This document shows, in pieces, positions 1 through 8,413 of a stretch of DNA of 64,000 nt. Source of the stretch: Pseudomonas lini (GTDB lineage Bacteria; Pseudomonadota; Gammaproteobacteria; Pseudomonadales; Pseudomonadaceae). The DNA lies in assembly GCF_964063345.1 (NCBI RefSeq), contig NZ_OZ061318.1, positions 4,836,001 through 4,900,000 on the forward strand, given 5' to 3'. The position numbers and the translations under genes are program-made. Numbering within the stretch: position 1 is the stretch's first letter; every line of letters starts with the position of its first letter. Below the pieces are notes generated by a model that worked only from the letters and a program-made list of their open reading frames with translations, was not told the origin of the DNA and searched no databases.

Positions 1-38
1 GATAAAGGCGCGGGCATTGTCATTTTTTGCAGCTCGAT

Positions 39-647
39 TCAGAGCTCATAACAGGCCAGGAACATGTCCAGCGCCGACTCCACAACGGTGTGCTGCATCT
101 CGGGCGACAAGCCTGGCTGGCCCATGGAGATCTGTGGCCAGAACGCAAACGACTTGAGCAATCCCTGGACCTGTTGCGCGGCGAACTCGGGTGCGACCGG
201 TTTCAACAGACCATCGGCCTGGGCCGCGCGAATCCACACGGTCAGGCCTTCCTCGCGTTCACTCATTCGGGCGACCATGTTTTGCGCACGCTCGGGAGAA
301 TGGATGGTGGCGGCTATCGCCACCCGCGCCAGGTCGAGAAAATTGTCATCGGCCAGCATCTGCAGTTTCGCCTGCAACATCAGGCGCAACTGATCACGCA
401 GGGGCAAGTCAGGGCGGTAAGCCGCTTCCTGTTCAGCCGTTACCCGCGCCCACAATTGATTGAGGATTTCGGCGAACAACTCTTCCTTGCTCGGGAAGTG
501 GTTGTACACGGTGCGCTTCGACACGCCCGCGGTGGCGGCGATCTTGTCCATGCTGGTGATGTCGAAACCGTTGGCACGGAATTCGGCAATCGCCGCCTGG
601 ATGATGGCTTCGCGTTTACGGTCAGTGAGGCGCTGTAGGGCTGTCAT
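39..647 (-). CDS. TetR/AcrR family transcriptional regulator
   Basis: A 202-residue protein with a TetR-type helix-turn-helix in about residues 8-60: GFDITSMDKIAATAGVSKRTVYNHFPSKEEL is seen in parts, with the recognition helix around SKRTVYNHF. The rest is a helical ligand-binding/dimerisation domain resembling the AefR-like TetR_C group. The ATG at 647 is taken as the start because the HTH begins right after it. The gene is divergent from the metallo-hydrolase at 862, and the gap carries two palindromes, so it probably represses itself and that neighbour. Ligand unknown. Confidence 0.9.
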   Translation of the reverse strand: MTALQRLTDRKREAIIQAAIAEFRANGFDITSMDKIAATAGVSKRTVYNHFPSKEELFAEILNQLWARVTAEQEAAYRPDLPLRDQLRLMLQAKLQMLADDNFLDLARVAIAATIHSPERAQNMVARMSEREEGLTVWIRAAQADGLLKPVAPEFAAQQVQGLLKSFAFWPQISMGQPGLSPEMQHTVVESALDMFLACYEL

Positions 648-675
648 AAATACGCTTAGGCTGAAAAAAGTGGAG

Positions 676-692
676 AACTACACTTGGTAGTT
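676..692. promoter_or_regulatory. Palindrome, possible TetR operator 1
   Basis: Inverted repeat AACTAC-N5-GTAGTT in the TetR/hydrolase intergenic region, starting 29 bp upstream of the TetR start codon. It shares the core ACTACAC with the second palindrome at 726. The operator role is inferred from position only. Confidence 0.45.
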
Positions 693-725
693 TACTTGTG
701 ATCGGCTTTGATGCAACCTTGGAAC

Positions 726-741
726 TACACTGTGCAGTGTA
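726..741. promoter_or_regulatory. Palindrome, possible TetR operator 2
   Basis: Perfect 7-bp inverted repeat TACACTG-TG-CAGTGTA, typical in size and symmetry of TetR-family operators. It lies between the divergent TetR gene and the hydrolase gene, about 120 bp before the hydrolase start. Confidence 0.55.
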
Positions 742-861
742 ATGTTTTGTTAATCCTGCGCAGCGCAAAAAGAATCTCCGGCTGATGCGTGCGTGCCTTG
801 GCCATTTATCGTCCCAAGTAGAAAATCGTCAATCGTGCGGTTTTTCTGGAGTCATTCAGTC

Positions 862-1920
862 ATGGCCACTTCAACTTCTCCAGCGGATAACACCTCAACG
901 CCTGAAGCTTCACGACAGGCTCAAGGGCAGTACCGAAACCATGTGCCGGTGCAGCGCGAAGGCTTTCGCAAAACCGTGCGCATCATTTGGAACTTCATCT
1001 TCCACAAACCACGCGACACACGGCCGTCCGCCCCGGTCCCGGTGCAACCCCTGACCCAGGCTGCGTTGATCGCCGCGCCCAACCACAGCGTCTATCGCCT
1101 CGGCCATTCCACGGTTCTGCTGAAACTGCGAGACAAATTCTGGATCACCGACCCGGTCTTCGCCGAGCGCGCCTCACCGGTGCAATGGGCCGGCCCGAAG
1201 CGTTTCCACCAGCCACCGATCAGCCTCGAAGACCTGCCGCCGATTGAAGCGGTGATCCTGTCCCACGATCACTACGACCACCTCGATTATCAGGCCGTCC
1301 TCAAACTGGCGGACAAGACCCGATATTTCCTCACACCGCTGGGTGTGGGCGACACCCTGATCAAATGGGGTATCGATGCCAGTAAAGTGCGCCAACTGGA
1401 TTGGTGGCAGGGCACCGAGGTCGATGGCGTTCAATTCGTCGCCACACCTTCGCAGCACTTTTCAGGTCGTGGGCTGTTCGACGGCAACAGCACCCTTTGG
1501 GCGTCGTGGGTGATGATCGACGGCGACACGCGGGTCTTCTTCAGTGGCGACAGCGGCTACTTCGACGGCTTCAAACGCATCGGCGAACAGTACGGCCCAT
1601 TCGACCTCACGCTCATGGAAACCGGCGCTTATAACGTCGAGTGGCCGCACGTTCACATGCAGCCCGAGCAAACCCTGCAAGCGCACATTGACCTTAAAGG
1701 GCGCTGGTTACTGCCGATTCACAACGGCACCTTCGACCTGTCAATGCACGCCTGGTACGAACCCTTCGACCGCATTTTGGCGTTGGCCTGGGAGCGGAAC
1801 GTGTCGATCACCACGCCGCAGATGGGCGAAGCGTTCAATGTGATGGATCCGCAGCAGGGTCGCGCATGGTGGCTAGGGTTGGAAGATGCAAGCGATCAGG
1901 TGGCGCCTCAGAACGCTTGA
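862..1920 (+). CDS. MBL-fold metallo-hydrolase (RomA/UlaG/NAPE-PLD-like)
   Basis: A 352-residue metallo-beta-lactamase-fold protein. The metal-binding signature SHDHYDHLD (HxHxDH) is clear, followed by downstream strands ending FSGDSGYFDGF and PIHNGTFDLS, as in the UlaG/NAPE-PLD branch. The ATG at 862 is preferred over an in-frame ATG at 793 because GGAG lies about 9 bases before it and the extra residues look like untranslated leader. It is divergent from a TetR gene, an arrangement like romA/ramR of enterobacteria. No signal peptide seen. Substrate unknown; lactonase or phospholipase-type activity is possible. Confidence 0.85.
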   Translation: MATSTSPADNTSTPEASRQAQGQYRNHVPVQREGFRKTVRIIWNFIFHKPRDTRPSAPVPVQPLTQAALIAAPNHSVYRLGHSTVLLKLRDKFWITDPVFAERASPVQWAGPKRFHQPPISLEDLPPIEAVILSHDHYDHLDYQAVLKLADKTRYFLTPLGVGDTLIKWGIDASKVRQLDWWQGTEVDGVQFVATPSQHFSGRGLFDGNSTLWASWVMIDGDTRVFFSGDSGYFDGFKRIGEQYGPFDLTLMETGAYNVEWPHVHMQPEQTLQAHIDLKGRWLLPIHNGTFDLSMHAWYEPFDRILALAWERNVSITTPQMGEAFNVMDPQQGRAWWLGLEDASDQVAPQNA

Positions 1921-1931
1921 TGTTGTGCTGC

Positions 1932-1958
1932 CGGGCCGCTTGCCATGGGAGCGGCCCG
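1932..1958 (+). terminator. GC-rich hairpin after the hydrolase gene
   Basis: Perfect 9-bp stem CGGGCCGCT / AGCGGCCCG, 12 bases after the hydrolase stop and just before the end of the convergent HTH gene. There is no T-run, so it is a weak terminator candidate. Confidence 0.3.
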
Positions 1959-1968
1959 TACTGACACC

Positions 1969-2286
1969 TCACTCAACCATCGCATAATCCGCCCGCCCCA
2001 CCGGATCCGGCGTCGACCCTCGCACATTCATCCCTCTGCCCGGCGCAAATCCCGGGAAGAACACCAGACCTTGCGACTCAAACCGATACGCCAACGCCAG
2101 CCGGGTGACATCCAGCACATCGCGTTCAGCCTCGAAACGTTGAATCGCGTCAACGGAAACCCCGGATTCCCCGGATAACTCTTCAACACTCCAGCCCAGC
2201 ATCGCTCGGGCCTGGGCGCAGTGGGCGGGGGTGAACTGGAAGAGGGCGATACGTTCCAGGGTGATTTTCATCGCAAGAGTGGCCAT
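1969..2286 (-). CDS. XRE-family helix-turn-helix regulator
   Basis: A 105-residue protein with one Cro/C1-type HTH in about residues 20-65 (ARAMLGWSVEELSGESGVS followed by DAIQRFEAE). A short tail after it carries the LVFFPGF strand common in single-domain XRE proteins. The start at 2286 has GGAG about 8 bases upstream; the internal ATG at 2271 has no Shine-Dalgarno. The promoter region contains a LexA-type box (2324-2341), so the gene is probably SOS-controlled. Its targets are unknown. It is convergent with the hydrolase gene. Confidence 0.82.
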   Translation of the reverse strand: MATLAMKITLERIALFQFTPAHCAQARAMLGWSVEELSGESGVSVDAIQRFEAERDVLDVTRLALAYRFESQGLVFFPGFAPGRGMNVRGSTPDPVGRADYAMVE

Positions 2287-2323
2287 GGTGTTCTCCGGGC
2301 TCGAGAGTGCTGATTCAAAATAT

Positions 2324-2341
2324 ACTGTGTTTTTGTACAGT
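2324..2341. promoter_or_regulatory. LexA (SOS) box candidate
   Basis: ACTGT-N8-ACAGT with a T-rich centre (CTGT at 2325-2328, ACAG at 2337-2340). This matches the CTGT-N8-ACAG LexA consensus of gamma-proteobacteria exactly. It sits about 38 bp upstream of the HTH gene start at 2286, where it would cover the promoter. Confidence 0.65.
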
Positions 2342-2564
2342 TGTTTTGAGCCCGGATCAACCTCATTTTTTTGATTGATTCTATTTTTTTGCTCAGACAG
2401 GAGCGTGGGAGCGACTACGCTATTTCTATGCGGGCTTCTGAACGCTCAAAGAGCTTTCAACTCCCGTCAGCAGCAATGATTGAACGTCAGCTTTCTGATA
2501 TTCAATACAAGGAAAGTGGCGTTTATGACGCAGTGCGTCACAGCGTTACGCGGGGAAGGGAATC

Positions 2565-4868
2565 ATGAAAAGACTACGTCTGCTATGTGCCCTGATCGGT
2601 TTTACAAGTCTGCCCGTCGTGGCTGATATGGCATCGTTAAGTAAAGAGGCCTTTGTCAGCAACCTGATAAATCAGATGACCCTGGAGGAAAAAATCGGCC
2701 AACTGCGGCTGATCGCCATTGATGAAAAGATGACGCCCGAAAAGATACGCGAAGAAATTGCCGCCGGGCGAATCGGTGGTACCTACGGCTCCGTATCCCG
2801 TTACGTAAACCGACCCATGCAGGACGCGGCTCAACAAAGCCGCCTGAAAATACCGATGTTTTTCGGCTGGGACGTCATACACGGCCATCGAACCATTTTT
2901 CCCATTGGTCTGGCATTGGCCTCCAGCTGGGATATTGGCGCTATCGAGTTGAGCGGTCGAACAGCGGCGAAAGAAGCGAGTGCCGACGGTATCGATTTGA
3001 CCTTCGCCCCGATGATAGATATCGCCCGGGATCCTCGCTGGGGGCGCACCTCCGAAGGCTTCGGCGAAGACACCTATCTGGTTTCGCGCATTGCCAAAGC
3101 GATGGTTCAGGCTTACCAGGGCGCAAGCCCGAATGCACCCGACAGCATCATGGCCAGCGCCAAACACTTTGCCTTGTATGGGGCTGTCGAGGGTGGGCGC
3201 GACTACAACAGCGTCGACATGGGCCTGGCCAGAATGTACCAGGACTACCTGCCGCCGTATCGTTCGGCGATTGAGGGTGGCGCGGGAGCGATGATGGTGG
3301 CGCTTAACTCGATAAATGGCGTGCCAGCCGCTTCCAATGCCTGGTTGATGCAAGACCTGCTTCGCAAGGCATGGGGCTTCAAGGGGTTGGTCATCAGCGA
3401 CCATAACGGGATAAACGATCTGGTTCAGCATGGTGTTGCGAAGAATCCCCGCGAAGCGGCCAGGCTCGCGATCAGGGCTGGCGTTGATATGAGCATGAAC
3501 GATTTCTCCTATGGGCCGGAGCTATCGGGGCTGCTTGAGTCAGGCGCTATTTCCCAGAGCAATATTGATAATGCAGTGCGTGAAGTGCTGGGTGCCAAGT
3601 ACGACATGGGGCTGTTCGAGGACCCTTACCGGCGCATCGGCGTTGCCAGTGAAGACCCTCCTGACAACAATGCCGAATACCGTCTGCACAGAGCCCAGGC
3701 CCGAGAGGTGGCACGCAAGACATTGGTGCTGCTGAAGAATGAAAACGGACTTTTGCCGCTAAAAAAAGAGGGCGTGATCGCGCTCATAGGCCCGTTGGCA
3801 AAAAGTACCGTCGACATCATGGGCAGTTGGTCCGCAAGCGGCGTGCCCGCGCAATCGGTGACGATCTACGACGGGCTGAAAAACGCGATGAACACGGGCT
3901 CGCTGATCTATGCCCGAGGCGCCAATCTCGAGGAGGATCAGGAAGTCGTTAAATACCTGGAATACCAGGGCGTGTCCGAAATCGCGAACGACCCTCGTCC
4001 GGCAGCAGAAATGATTGACGAAGCGGTCAAGGCTGCACAGCAAGCCGATATTGTGATTGCCGTGGTGGGTGAGCCCCGCAGCATGTCCCATGAAGCGGCC
4101 AGTCGAACCAGCCTCGATCTGCCGGGGCGCCAGAGTGAATTGATCACCGCCCTGAAAGCCACCGGCAAGCCGCTGGTACTGGTATTGATGAACGGCCGGC
4201 CGCTGTCCATCGGCAAGGAGCAGAAACAGGCCGATGCGATTCTGGAAACCTGGTACAGCGGCTCCGAGGGAGGCAATGCCGTTGCCGATGTGTTGTTCGG
4301 TGACTACAACCCGTCCGGCAAGTTACCCATCACCTTTCCACGCTCCGTGGGGCAGATCCCCAATTACTACAGCCACTTGAACACCGGTCGCCCCTACATC
4401 GTGGGTGCGCTTCGCAACTACACGTCGCAATATTTCGATCAATCCCATGGTCCGCTTTACCCCTTCGGCTATGGGCTGAGCTATACCGATTTCAGCCTGA
4501 CCGACATGGCCCTGTCTTCGACCACACTGAACACGACCGGCAACCTCGTTGCCAGCGTCATGGTGAAGAACATCGGCCAGCGCGACGGCGAAACGGTGGT
4601 TCAGCTGTATATCCGCGATGTCGTTGGCTCCGTCGCCCGTCCGGTCAAAGAACTGAAGAACTTTCAAAAAATCATGCTAAAGGCCGGAGAGGAGAAAGCA
4701 GTCCACTTCAGCATTGATGAGAACGACCTGAAGTTCTTCAACACCCAGTTGGAATACGCCGCCGAGCCGGGCGAATTCCGGGTGCAAATCGGTCTGGATT
4801 CGCAGGATGTGAAGGAGCAGAGTTTTGAGTTGCTGCCAGAACAAGCAGTGGCTAAAACCGATCAGTGA
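2565..4868 (+). CDS. bglX: Periplasmic beta-glucosidase, GH3 family
   Basis: A 767-residue GH3 enzyme (E. coli BglX is 765). A signal peptide (about residues 1-20, MKRLRLLCALIGF...VVA) sends it to the periplasm. The N-terminal TIM-barrel domain carries GWDVIHGHRTIFPI and the nucleophile segment VISDHNG (Asp about 279). It is followed by the alpha/beta sandwich domain and a C-terminal fibronectin-III-like domain (GLSYTDFSL onward). It should cleave terminal beta-linked glucose from oligosaccharides. GGGGAAGGG precedes the ATG. It appears monocistronic, ending at a REP hairpin. Confidence 0.93.
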   Translation: MKRLRLLCALIGFTSLPVVADMASLSKEAFVSNLINQMTLEEKIGQLRLIAIDEKMTPEKIREEIAAGRIGGTYGSVSRYVNRPMQDAAQQSRLKIPMFFGWDVIHGHRTIFPIGLALASSWDIGAIELSGRTAAKEASADGIDLTFAPMIDIARDPRWGRTSEGFGEDTYLVSRIAKAMVQAYQGASPNAPDSIMASAKHFALYGAVEGGRDYNSVDMGLARMYQDYLPPYRSAIEGGAGAMMVALNSINGVPAASNAWLMQDLLRKAWGFKGLVISDHNGINDLVQHGVAKNPREAARLAIRAGVDMSMNDFSYGPELSGLLESGAISQSNIDNAVREVLGAKYDMGLFEDPYRRIGVASEDPPDNNAEYRLHRAQAREVARKTLVLLKNENGLLPLKKEGVIALIGPLAKSTVDIMGSWSASGVPAQSVTIYDGLKNAMNTGSLIYARGANLEEDQEVVKYLEYQGVSEIANDPRPAAEMIDEAVKAAQQADIVIAVVGEPRSMSHEAASRTSLDLPGRQSELITALKATGKPLVLVLMNGRPLSIGKEQKQADAILETWYSGSEGGNAVADVLFGDYNPSGKLPITFPRSVGQIPNYYSHLNTGRPYIVGALRNYTSQYFDQSHGPLYPFGYGLSYTDFSLTDMALSSTTLNTTGNLVASVMVKNIGQRDGETVVQLYIRDVVGSVARPVKELKNFQKIMLKAGEEKAVHFSIDENDLKFFNTQLEYAAEPGEFRVQIGLDSQDVKEQSFELLPEQAVAKTDQ

Positions 4869-4870
4869 AC

Positions 4871-4984
4871 AAGCGCAGAACCTGTGGGAGCGTGGCTTGC
4901 CCGCGAAAAATGCACCGCGGTTTTTCAGGTATTACGCGTCATCGTTCTTCGCGGGCAAGCCACGCTCCCACAGGTTCTGCGCTT
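4871..4984. repeat. REP inverted pair
   Basis: Two arms of 37 bp (4871-4907 and 4948-4984) are exact reverse complements. Each contains the Pseudomonas REP core GTGGGAGCGTGGCTTGCCCG. They form a large hairpin right after bglX, likely a transcript-end stabiliser or terminator-like structure. Confidence 0.9.
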
Positions 4985-5151
4985 GCCGCGTGATTGACTT
5001 TAGTAGTCGCGAACTCATTATTTCGCCCCCTTCAACCAAACGGGACGAAACATCATTGAGAATGCCGGGCTGTCATAGCCAAAATCCAGCGCAATCCGCG
5101 CAGGTCGCCGCTCCGATGCGCGCTGTTCAAGATTTCACGCAGGAGAATGTC

Positions 5152-5514
5152 ATGTCGATCCTCGAAAGCGACTGGAAGAAATTCAAGGAATTGCGCAAGC
5201 TTGCACTTGATCGTTTCTGCCTGGGTGTTCTCACCGATGCCGAAACTATTGCCCAACACAGTGCGCTGTCGCCTCACGCCCGGTACAAAATGCTCTATCG
5301 CCTCACCCGTGATCGGGACAAAGACATCGTTGAGACCTTCGACCTGTATAGCCGCTCCAGCGCGCTCATAGCGTTGAGATGGATGGTCAAGCACGACTTG
5401 CTGACCGACGCGGAGCTATCGGTTCTCAGCGAAGAAGCCCGTGAGGAAGTTGCCGATGTTGTTCGTCAGCCTTACGAGCTTGAGTGGGTTGAAGAGATTG
5501 AGCGACCGGACTGA
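5152..5514 (+). CDS. Hypothetical protein, 120 aa
   Basis: The frame is open from 4825, but AGGAG lies 6 bases before the ATG at 5152, and the upstream part runs through the REP hairpin, so 5152 is chosen. The product is charged and helical, with many Arg/Glu/Asp residues and no signal peptide or membrane segment. I do not recognise the family. It lies 32 bp before the DUF6933-like gene at 5547 and the two are probably co-transcribed. Confidence 0.7.
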   Translation: MSILESDWKKFKELRKLALDRFCLGVLTDAETIAQHSALSPHARYKMLYRLTRDRDKDIVETFDLYSRSSALIALRWMVKHDLLTDAELSVLSEEAREEVADVVRQPYELEWVEEIERPD

Positions 5515-5546
5515 GCGACACTACCTTATTTATCAAAGGACCAGGG

Positions 5547-6236
5547 ATGCTGATCTTCAACTGCACCGAAGCGGCCAGTAACTTCTTCAGTCGCGTGCAC
5601 AAAGGTAAAAAAATCAGCTCAGTGGACAAACCACCTTCGCCTACCATTGAGGATGACGAGCAAGGTGAGTTCACCGAACAGTGGCTGGTCCACGCCATCA
5701 CCGTCCAACGCAAGCACGTGTTATTCGTCATCCATGTGCAAACCCGTTACTGCATGATCTTCGCCGACGCTAAAAAGGCTGACGTCGAGGGTTTTGTTCA
5801 TCGGTTTTCCGAGCGATGGATAAACGGCCTGATCCATCATGCGGGTCAGCACGACATTCTTCGCTGGGTCGAAGATGAGCCGATGATGGAGCGCTTTGAG
5901 GAAAGCAATCGCGAGTACCAACTGTACAAGCGCCGACATCGCGGTGCGCAAAAACACATCGACGATATCGCCTGGTTCTTCCAGGATTGCGCAGCAGAGT
6001 GGGGCACCTTACCGCCGGATGAGTATGCGGCCGGCCGCTTCGACGCGCAGATGAACGACTTCCTCAGAGGCAGTAAAGGTCATAAAGACTATTACTACCC
6101 GAGCGAAGAAATGATGGCTCACTGGTTACGCCAATACTGCGGCCTCGACGAGTCCGGCATCCAGGGTGCACGTGATCGGCTCAAAGAGGTGAAGCAGGAA
6201 ATTCGGGAGTTGGAGAGTCAGCTGCGTGAAGGTTGA
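5547..6236 (+). CDS. Hypothetical protein with DUF6933-like N-terminus
   Basis: 229 residues beginning MLIFNCTEAA. The segment QWLVHAITVQRKHVLFVIH resembles DUF6933-type proteins, in which a strand-rich 'WHANLIxIDRRKCVLFTN' motif follows a short N-terminus. This is a weak match made by eye. Residues about 110-229 are charged, with a C-terminal coiled-coil-like stretch (RDRLKEVKQEIRELESQL). No signal peptide. It is likely in an operon with the 120-residue gene upstream, and a strong terminator for this pair lies at 6409-6434. Function unknown. Confidence 0.72.
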   Translation: MLIFNCTEAASNFFSRVHKGKKISSVDKPPSPTIEDDEQGEFTEQWLVHAITVQRKHVLFVIHVQTRYCMIFADAKKADVEGFVHRFSERWINGLIHHAGQHDILRWVEDEPMMERFEESNREYQLYKRRHRGAQKHIDDIAWFFQDCAAEWGTLPPDEYAAGRFDAQMNDFLRGSKGHKDYYYPSEEMMAHWLRQYCGLDESGIQGARDRLKEVKQEIRELESQLREG

Positions 6237-6338
6237 AACCTTGAATATCCAGCAAATGCCCGCGATGCGGCGATCTGGGGCCTTTCTATAATCGCTCTAT
6301 AATTGCCTATAAAATTCTACCCAGGCTTGTCAGATCGA

Positions 6339-7328
6339 TTACTTCAGCGCCAACCCCGGCGCCTCACGAATAATGAAGTGATCCAGATTCTCGATATTGG
6401 CACTGAACACCCCGAACGTTTGTTCGGGGTTTTTCTTGCTCGGCACCTGCTTCAACTCCGGCGTCACCCCATAAAAGAAACAATACAACTCTGCCTCACT
6501 GTCGACGGCATGCTTGATCTCTTCCAGAAACGCTTTGCGCTTGCGGTAGTTGTCGATCAGCTTCTTGCTCAAGTAAACGTTCACCGAGTAAGGCTTCTTC
6601 TTCGCCTCGTCCGGTTGCTTGAACCAGACCTTCTGTTCGAAGTCGATGCGAAAGCTCTGCGTGTAATCCTTGATCTCCTTGATCTTGCCCCAGTAAATCA
6701 GCCCCTTGTTGTCCTGCAGATACTCGATCTTCTTGAAGAACGACCCATAAGGCGCCGAGTGCTCGCCAATCTTCAGCGGCATGCGCTTGAGCAGCTCTTT
6801 GTCCTCGAAGTTCGACACAAAACACTCCACCGGGTGGGCGAAGACACTGGTCTTGTCCGGTGCAGACTCTCGGTTCGGATGCTCGACGTTACTGGCCGCT
6901 GAAGTTGGTTTTGGGCCATCCCGCATGACATCCGCCGCCACGGCTGGGTTCGACGGCTTACGCACATACTCACGCCGAGTCAGCAACAACTCCGACGGGA
7001 AATGCTCCTCCCGACTGTCATCCGATTCCGCACCGTCCGCCTCCAGGCCCGACGCCGGCGTTTTCAGGCTGACATAAGGACAACCCTCGACATGCCGCGT
7101 GCTGGGAATGTTCTTGAAGTGCGGCGTACGCACGTAATTCACATTCTTGGCGTTGAACGTCCCCAACACGTTGGCCGCATCAAACGCCGAACGGCAGGCA
7201 TCGTTCGGGCACTGGAAATGCTCCTTGGCGGAATCGAACTCCATCGTCTCGTCGAAATTCAAATCGCGCACGTCATAGATCGACAGCTTGTCGTCGAGGC
7301 TGAGGCAGTAGGCGAGGTCGAATTTCAT
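6339..7328 (-). CDS. Hypothetical protein with CoiA-like Cys/His knuckle
   Basis: 329 residues from the ATG at 7328. The frame runs up to 7445, but the extra 39 residues look non-coding. The N-terminus has C40-x4-C45, then HF at 70-71, H79 and C83 (PHFKNIPSTRHVEGCPY). This spacing resembles the zinc knuckle at the start of competence CoiA-like proteins. The middle (about 90-180) is low-complexity. The C-terminal half is a conserved-looking alpha/beta domain (SAPYGSFFKKIEYLQ, KPYSVNVYLSKKLIDNY) that I cannot place. It is divergent from the HNH nuclease at 7592. A nuclease or defence role is only a guess. Confidence 0.65.
   Translation of the reverse strand: MKFDLAYCLSLDDKLSIYDVRDLNFDETMEFDSAKEHFQCPNDACRSAFDAANVLGTFNAKNVNYVRTPHFKNIPSTRHVEGCPYVSLKTPASGLEADGAESDDSREEHFPSELLLTRREYVRKPSNPAVAADVMRDGPKPTSAASNVEHPNRESAPDKTSVFAHPVECFVSNFEDKELLKRMPLKIGEHSAPYGSFFKKIEYLQDNKGLIYWGKIKEIKDYTQSFRIDFEQKVWFKQPDEAKKKPYSVNVYLSKKLIDNYRKRKAFLEEIKHAVDSEAELYCFFYGVTPELKQVPSKKNPEQTFGVFSANIENLDHFIIREAPGLALK
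6409..6434 (+). terminator. Rho-independent terminator inside a convergent gene
   Basis: 9-bp stem ACCCCGAAC / GTTCGGGGT with loop GTTT, followed by T5, in plus-strand orientation. It should end transcription of the 5152-6236 pair but lies 170 bp beyond it, within the coding 3' end of the minus-strand gene 6339-7328. Confidence 0.75.
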
Positions 7329-7591
7329 GGCGGGGCTCGGGTCCGTGAGAGAAGAGTGGCGTATTAATAGCGGGAGGTGCGTGATGGTGCACCTGTTAAT
7401 TCTCATCATGGTCGCGCCAACATCTTCATTTCCGGACAACGTCATAGCCTTGTGAGGAATGCAGGCACGGTAAATCTATCAACGCTGGTCTCGAAGTTTT
7501 ATTTCGAATTGGCTGTGAGGATGTTCCGCCAATCGTGTAGGAGTTTTCGTTAAATTTGGTAGTCTTCATCCTCTGATAAGAGGATAAGTGG

Positions 7592-8413
7592 ATGCCAGCT
7601 GTCATTGCCGAAAATGATGAGTCGAAGTGGGCTGATGAAACAGGAGTCTGTTACCACTTCCCGAAGCAGTACCGATCGATTCTTACCGAAGGAACGGCGG
7701 TGCTGTATTACAAAGGGAAGATGACAAACAAGGCTTTTTCGAATCAGCGTCTGAGTACCAATCCCCATTATTTTGGGGTTGCTCGAATAGGAAAGGTTCA
7801 TGCGGATGAGAACAGCACGCAGGGTGATTTGTTCGCTGTTGTTGAGGGCTACAGGCCTTTTGAGTCTGCAGTTCCAATCAAGCTTGACGGGGAATACCTC
7901 GAGCAGATTCCTGTAAAACTGAAGAGTAATTATTGGCGTAATGGGGTCCGGTTAATTGACCAGACGGTGTTCGACGACATCTGCTCTCATGCGGTGCTGA
8001 AGTCAGAGCAGATCAACGACTTCAGTCCAATCGATATTGCACACGAGTTTGAGACGAGAGTTATTGGGACTGAAGGGAAAAAAATCACCTATTACGGTGT
8101 GAGGTATGAACGCTGTCCAAAGCTTAGGCGTCAGGCAATCGCTATTCATGGGCTTCGATGCAAAGCCTGTGATTTCGACTTTGAGACAGCGTATGGCGCG
8201 CATGCAAAAGGTTTTATCCATGTACACCACGTGAAGCCCATTTCCGAATTTGACGAGGTCCAGGTTGTCGATCCCGCGACTGACTTGATCCCACTCTGTG
8301 CAAATTGCCACGCTGTTGTTCATAGGAAGCCCGGACAGTTACTGAGCGTTGAGCAACTGAAAGGCCTTCTCAATGGTCATTGGATTTTCGACGATTTAAT
8401 CAAAGTTAGTTAG
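7592..8413 (+). CDS. EVE-like/HNH endonuclease, candidate type IV restriction enzyme
   Basis: A 273-residue two-domain protein. Residues about 18-95 (YHFPKQYRSIL, AVLYYKG, HYFGVARIGKV, FAVVEGYRPF) resemble the EVE/PUA-like fold that reads modified bases. Residues about 188-246 are an HNH nuclease with C190xxC193, HVHH at 210-213 (catalytic His), and LCANCHAVVH with N238, C239 and H244. This domain order is known from modification-dependent (McrA-type) endonucleases that cut 5-hydroxymethylcytosine-type DNA. AAGAGGA precedes the ATG by 8 bases. No cognate methylase is adjacent, which fits type IV rather than type II. Confidence 0.78.
   Translation: MPAVIAENDESKWADETGVCYHFPKQYRSILTEGTAVLYYKGKMTNKAFSNQRLSTNPHYFGVARIGKVHADENSTQGDLFAVVEGYRPFESAVPIKLDGEYLEQIPVKLKSNYWRNGVRLIDQTVFDDICSHAVLKSEQINDFSPIDIAHEFETRVIGTEGKKITYYGVRYERCPKLRRQAIAIHGLRCKACDFDFETAYGAHAKGFIHVHHVKPISEFDEVQVVDPATDLIPLCANCHAVVHRKPGQLLSVEQLKGLLNGHWIFDDLIKVS

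Noticed and set aside
27..638. 203-codon plus-strand frame over the TetR gene
   Set aside because: It lies wholly antisense to a clear TetR protein and shows no domain.
2371..2568. 65-codon frame directly before bglX
   Set aside because: No Shine-Dalgarno, no resemblance; it covers the bglX promoter and leader.
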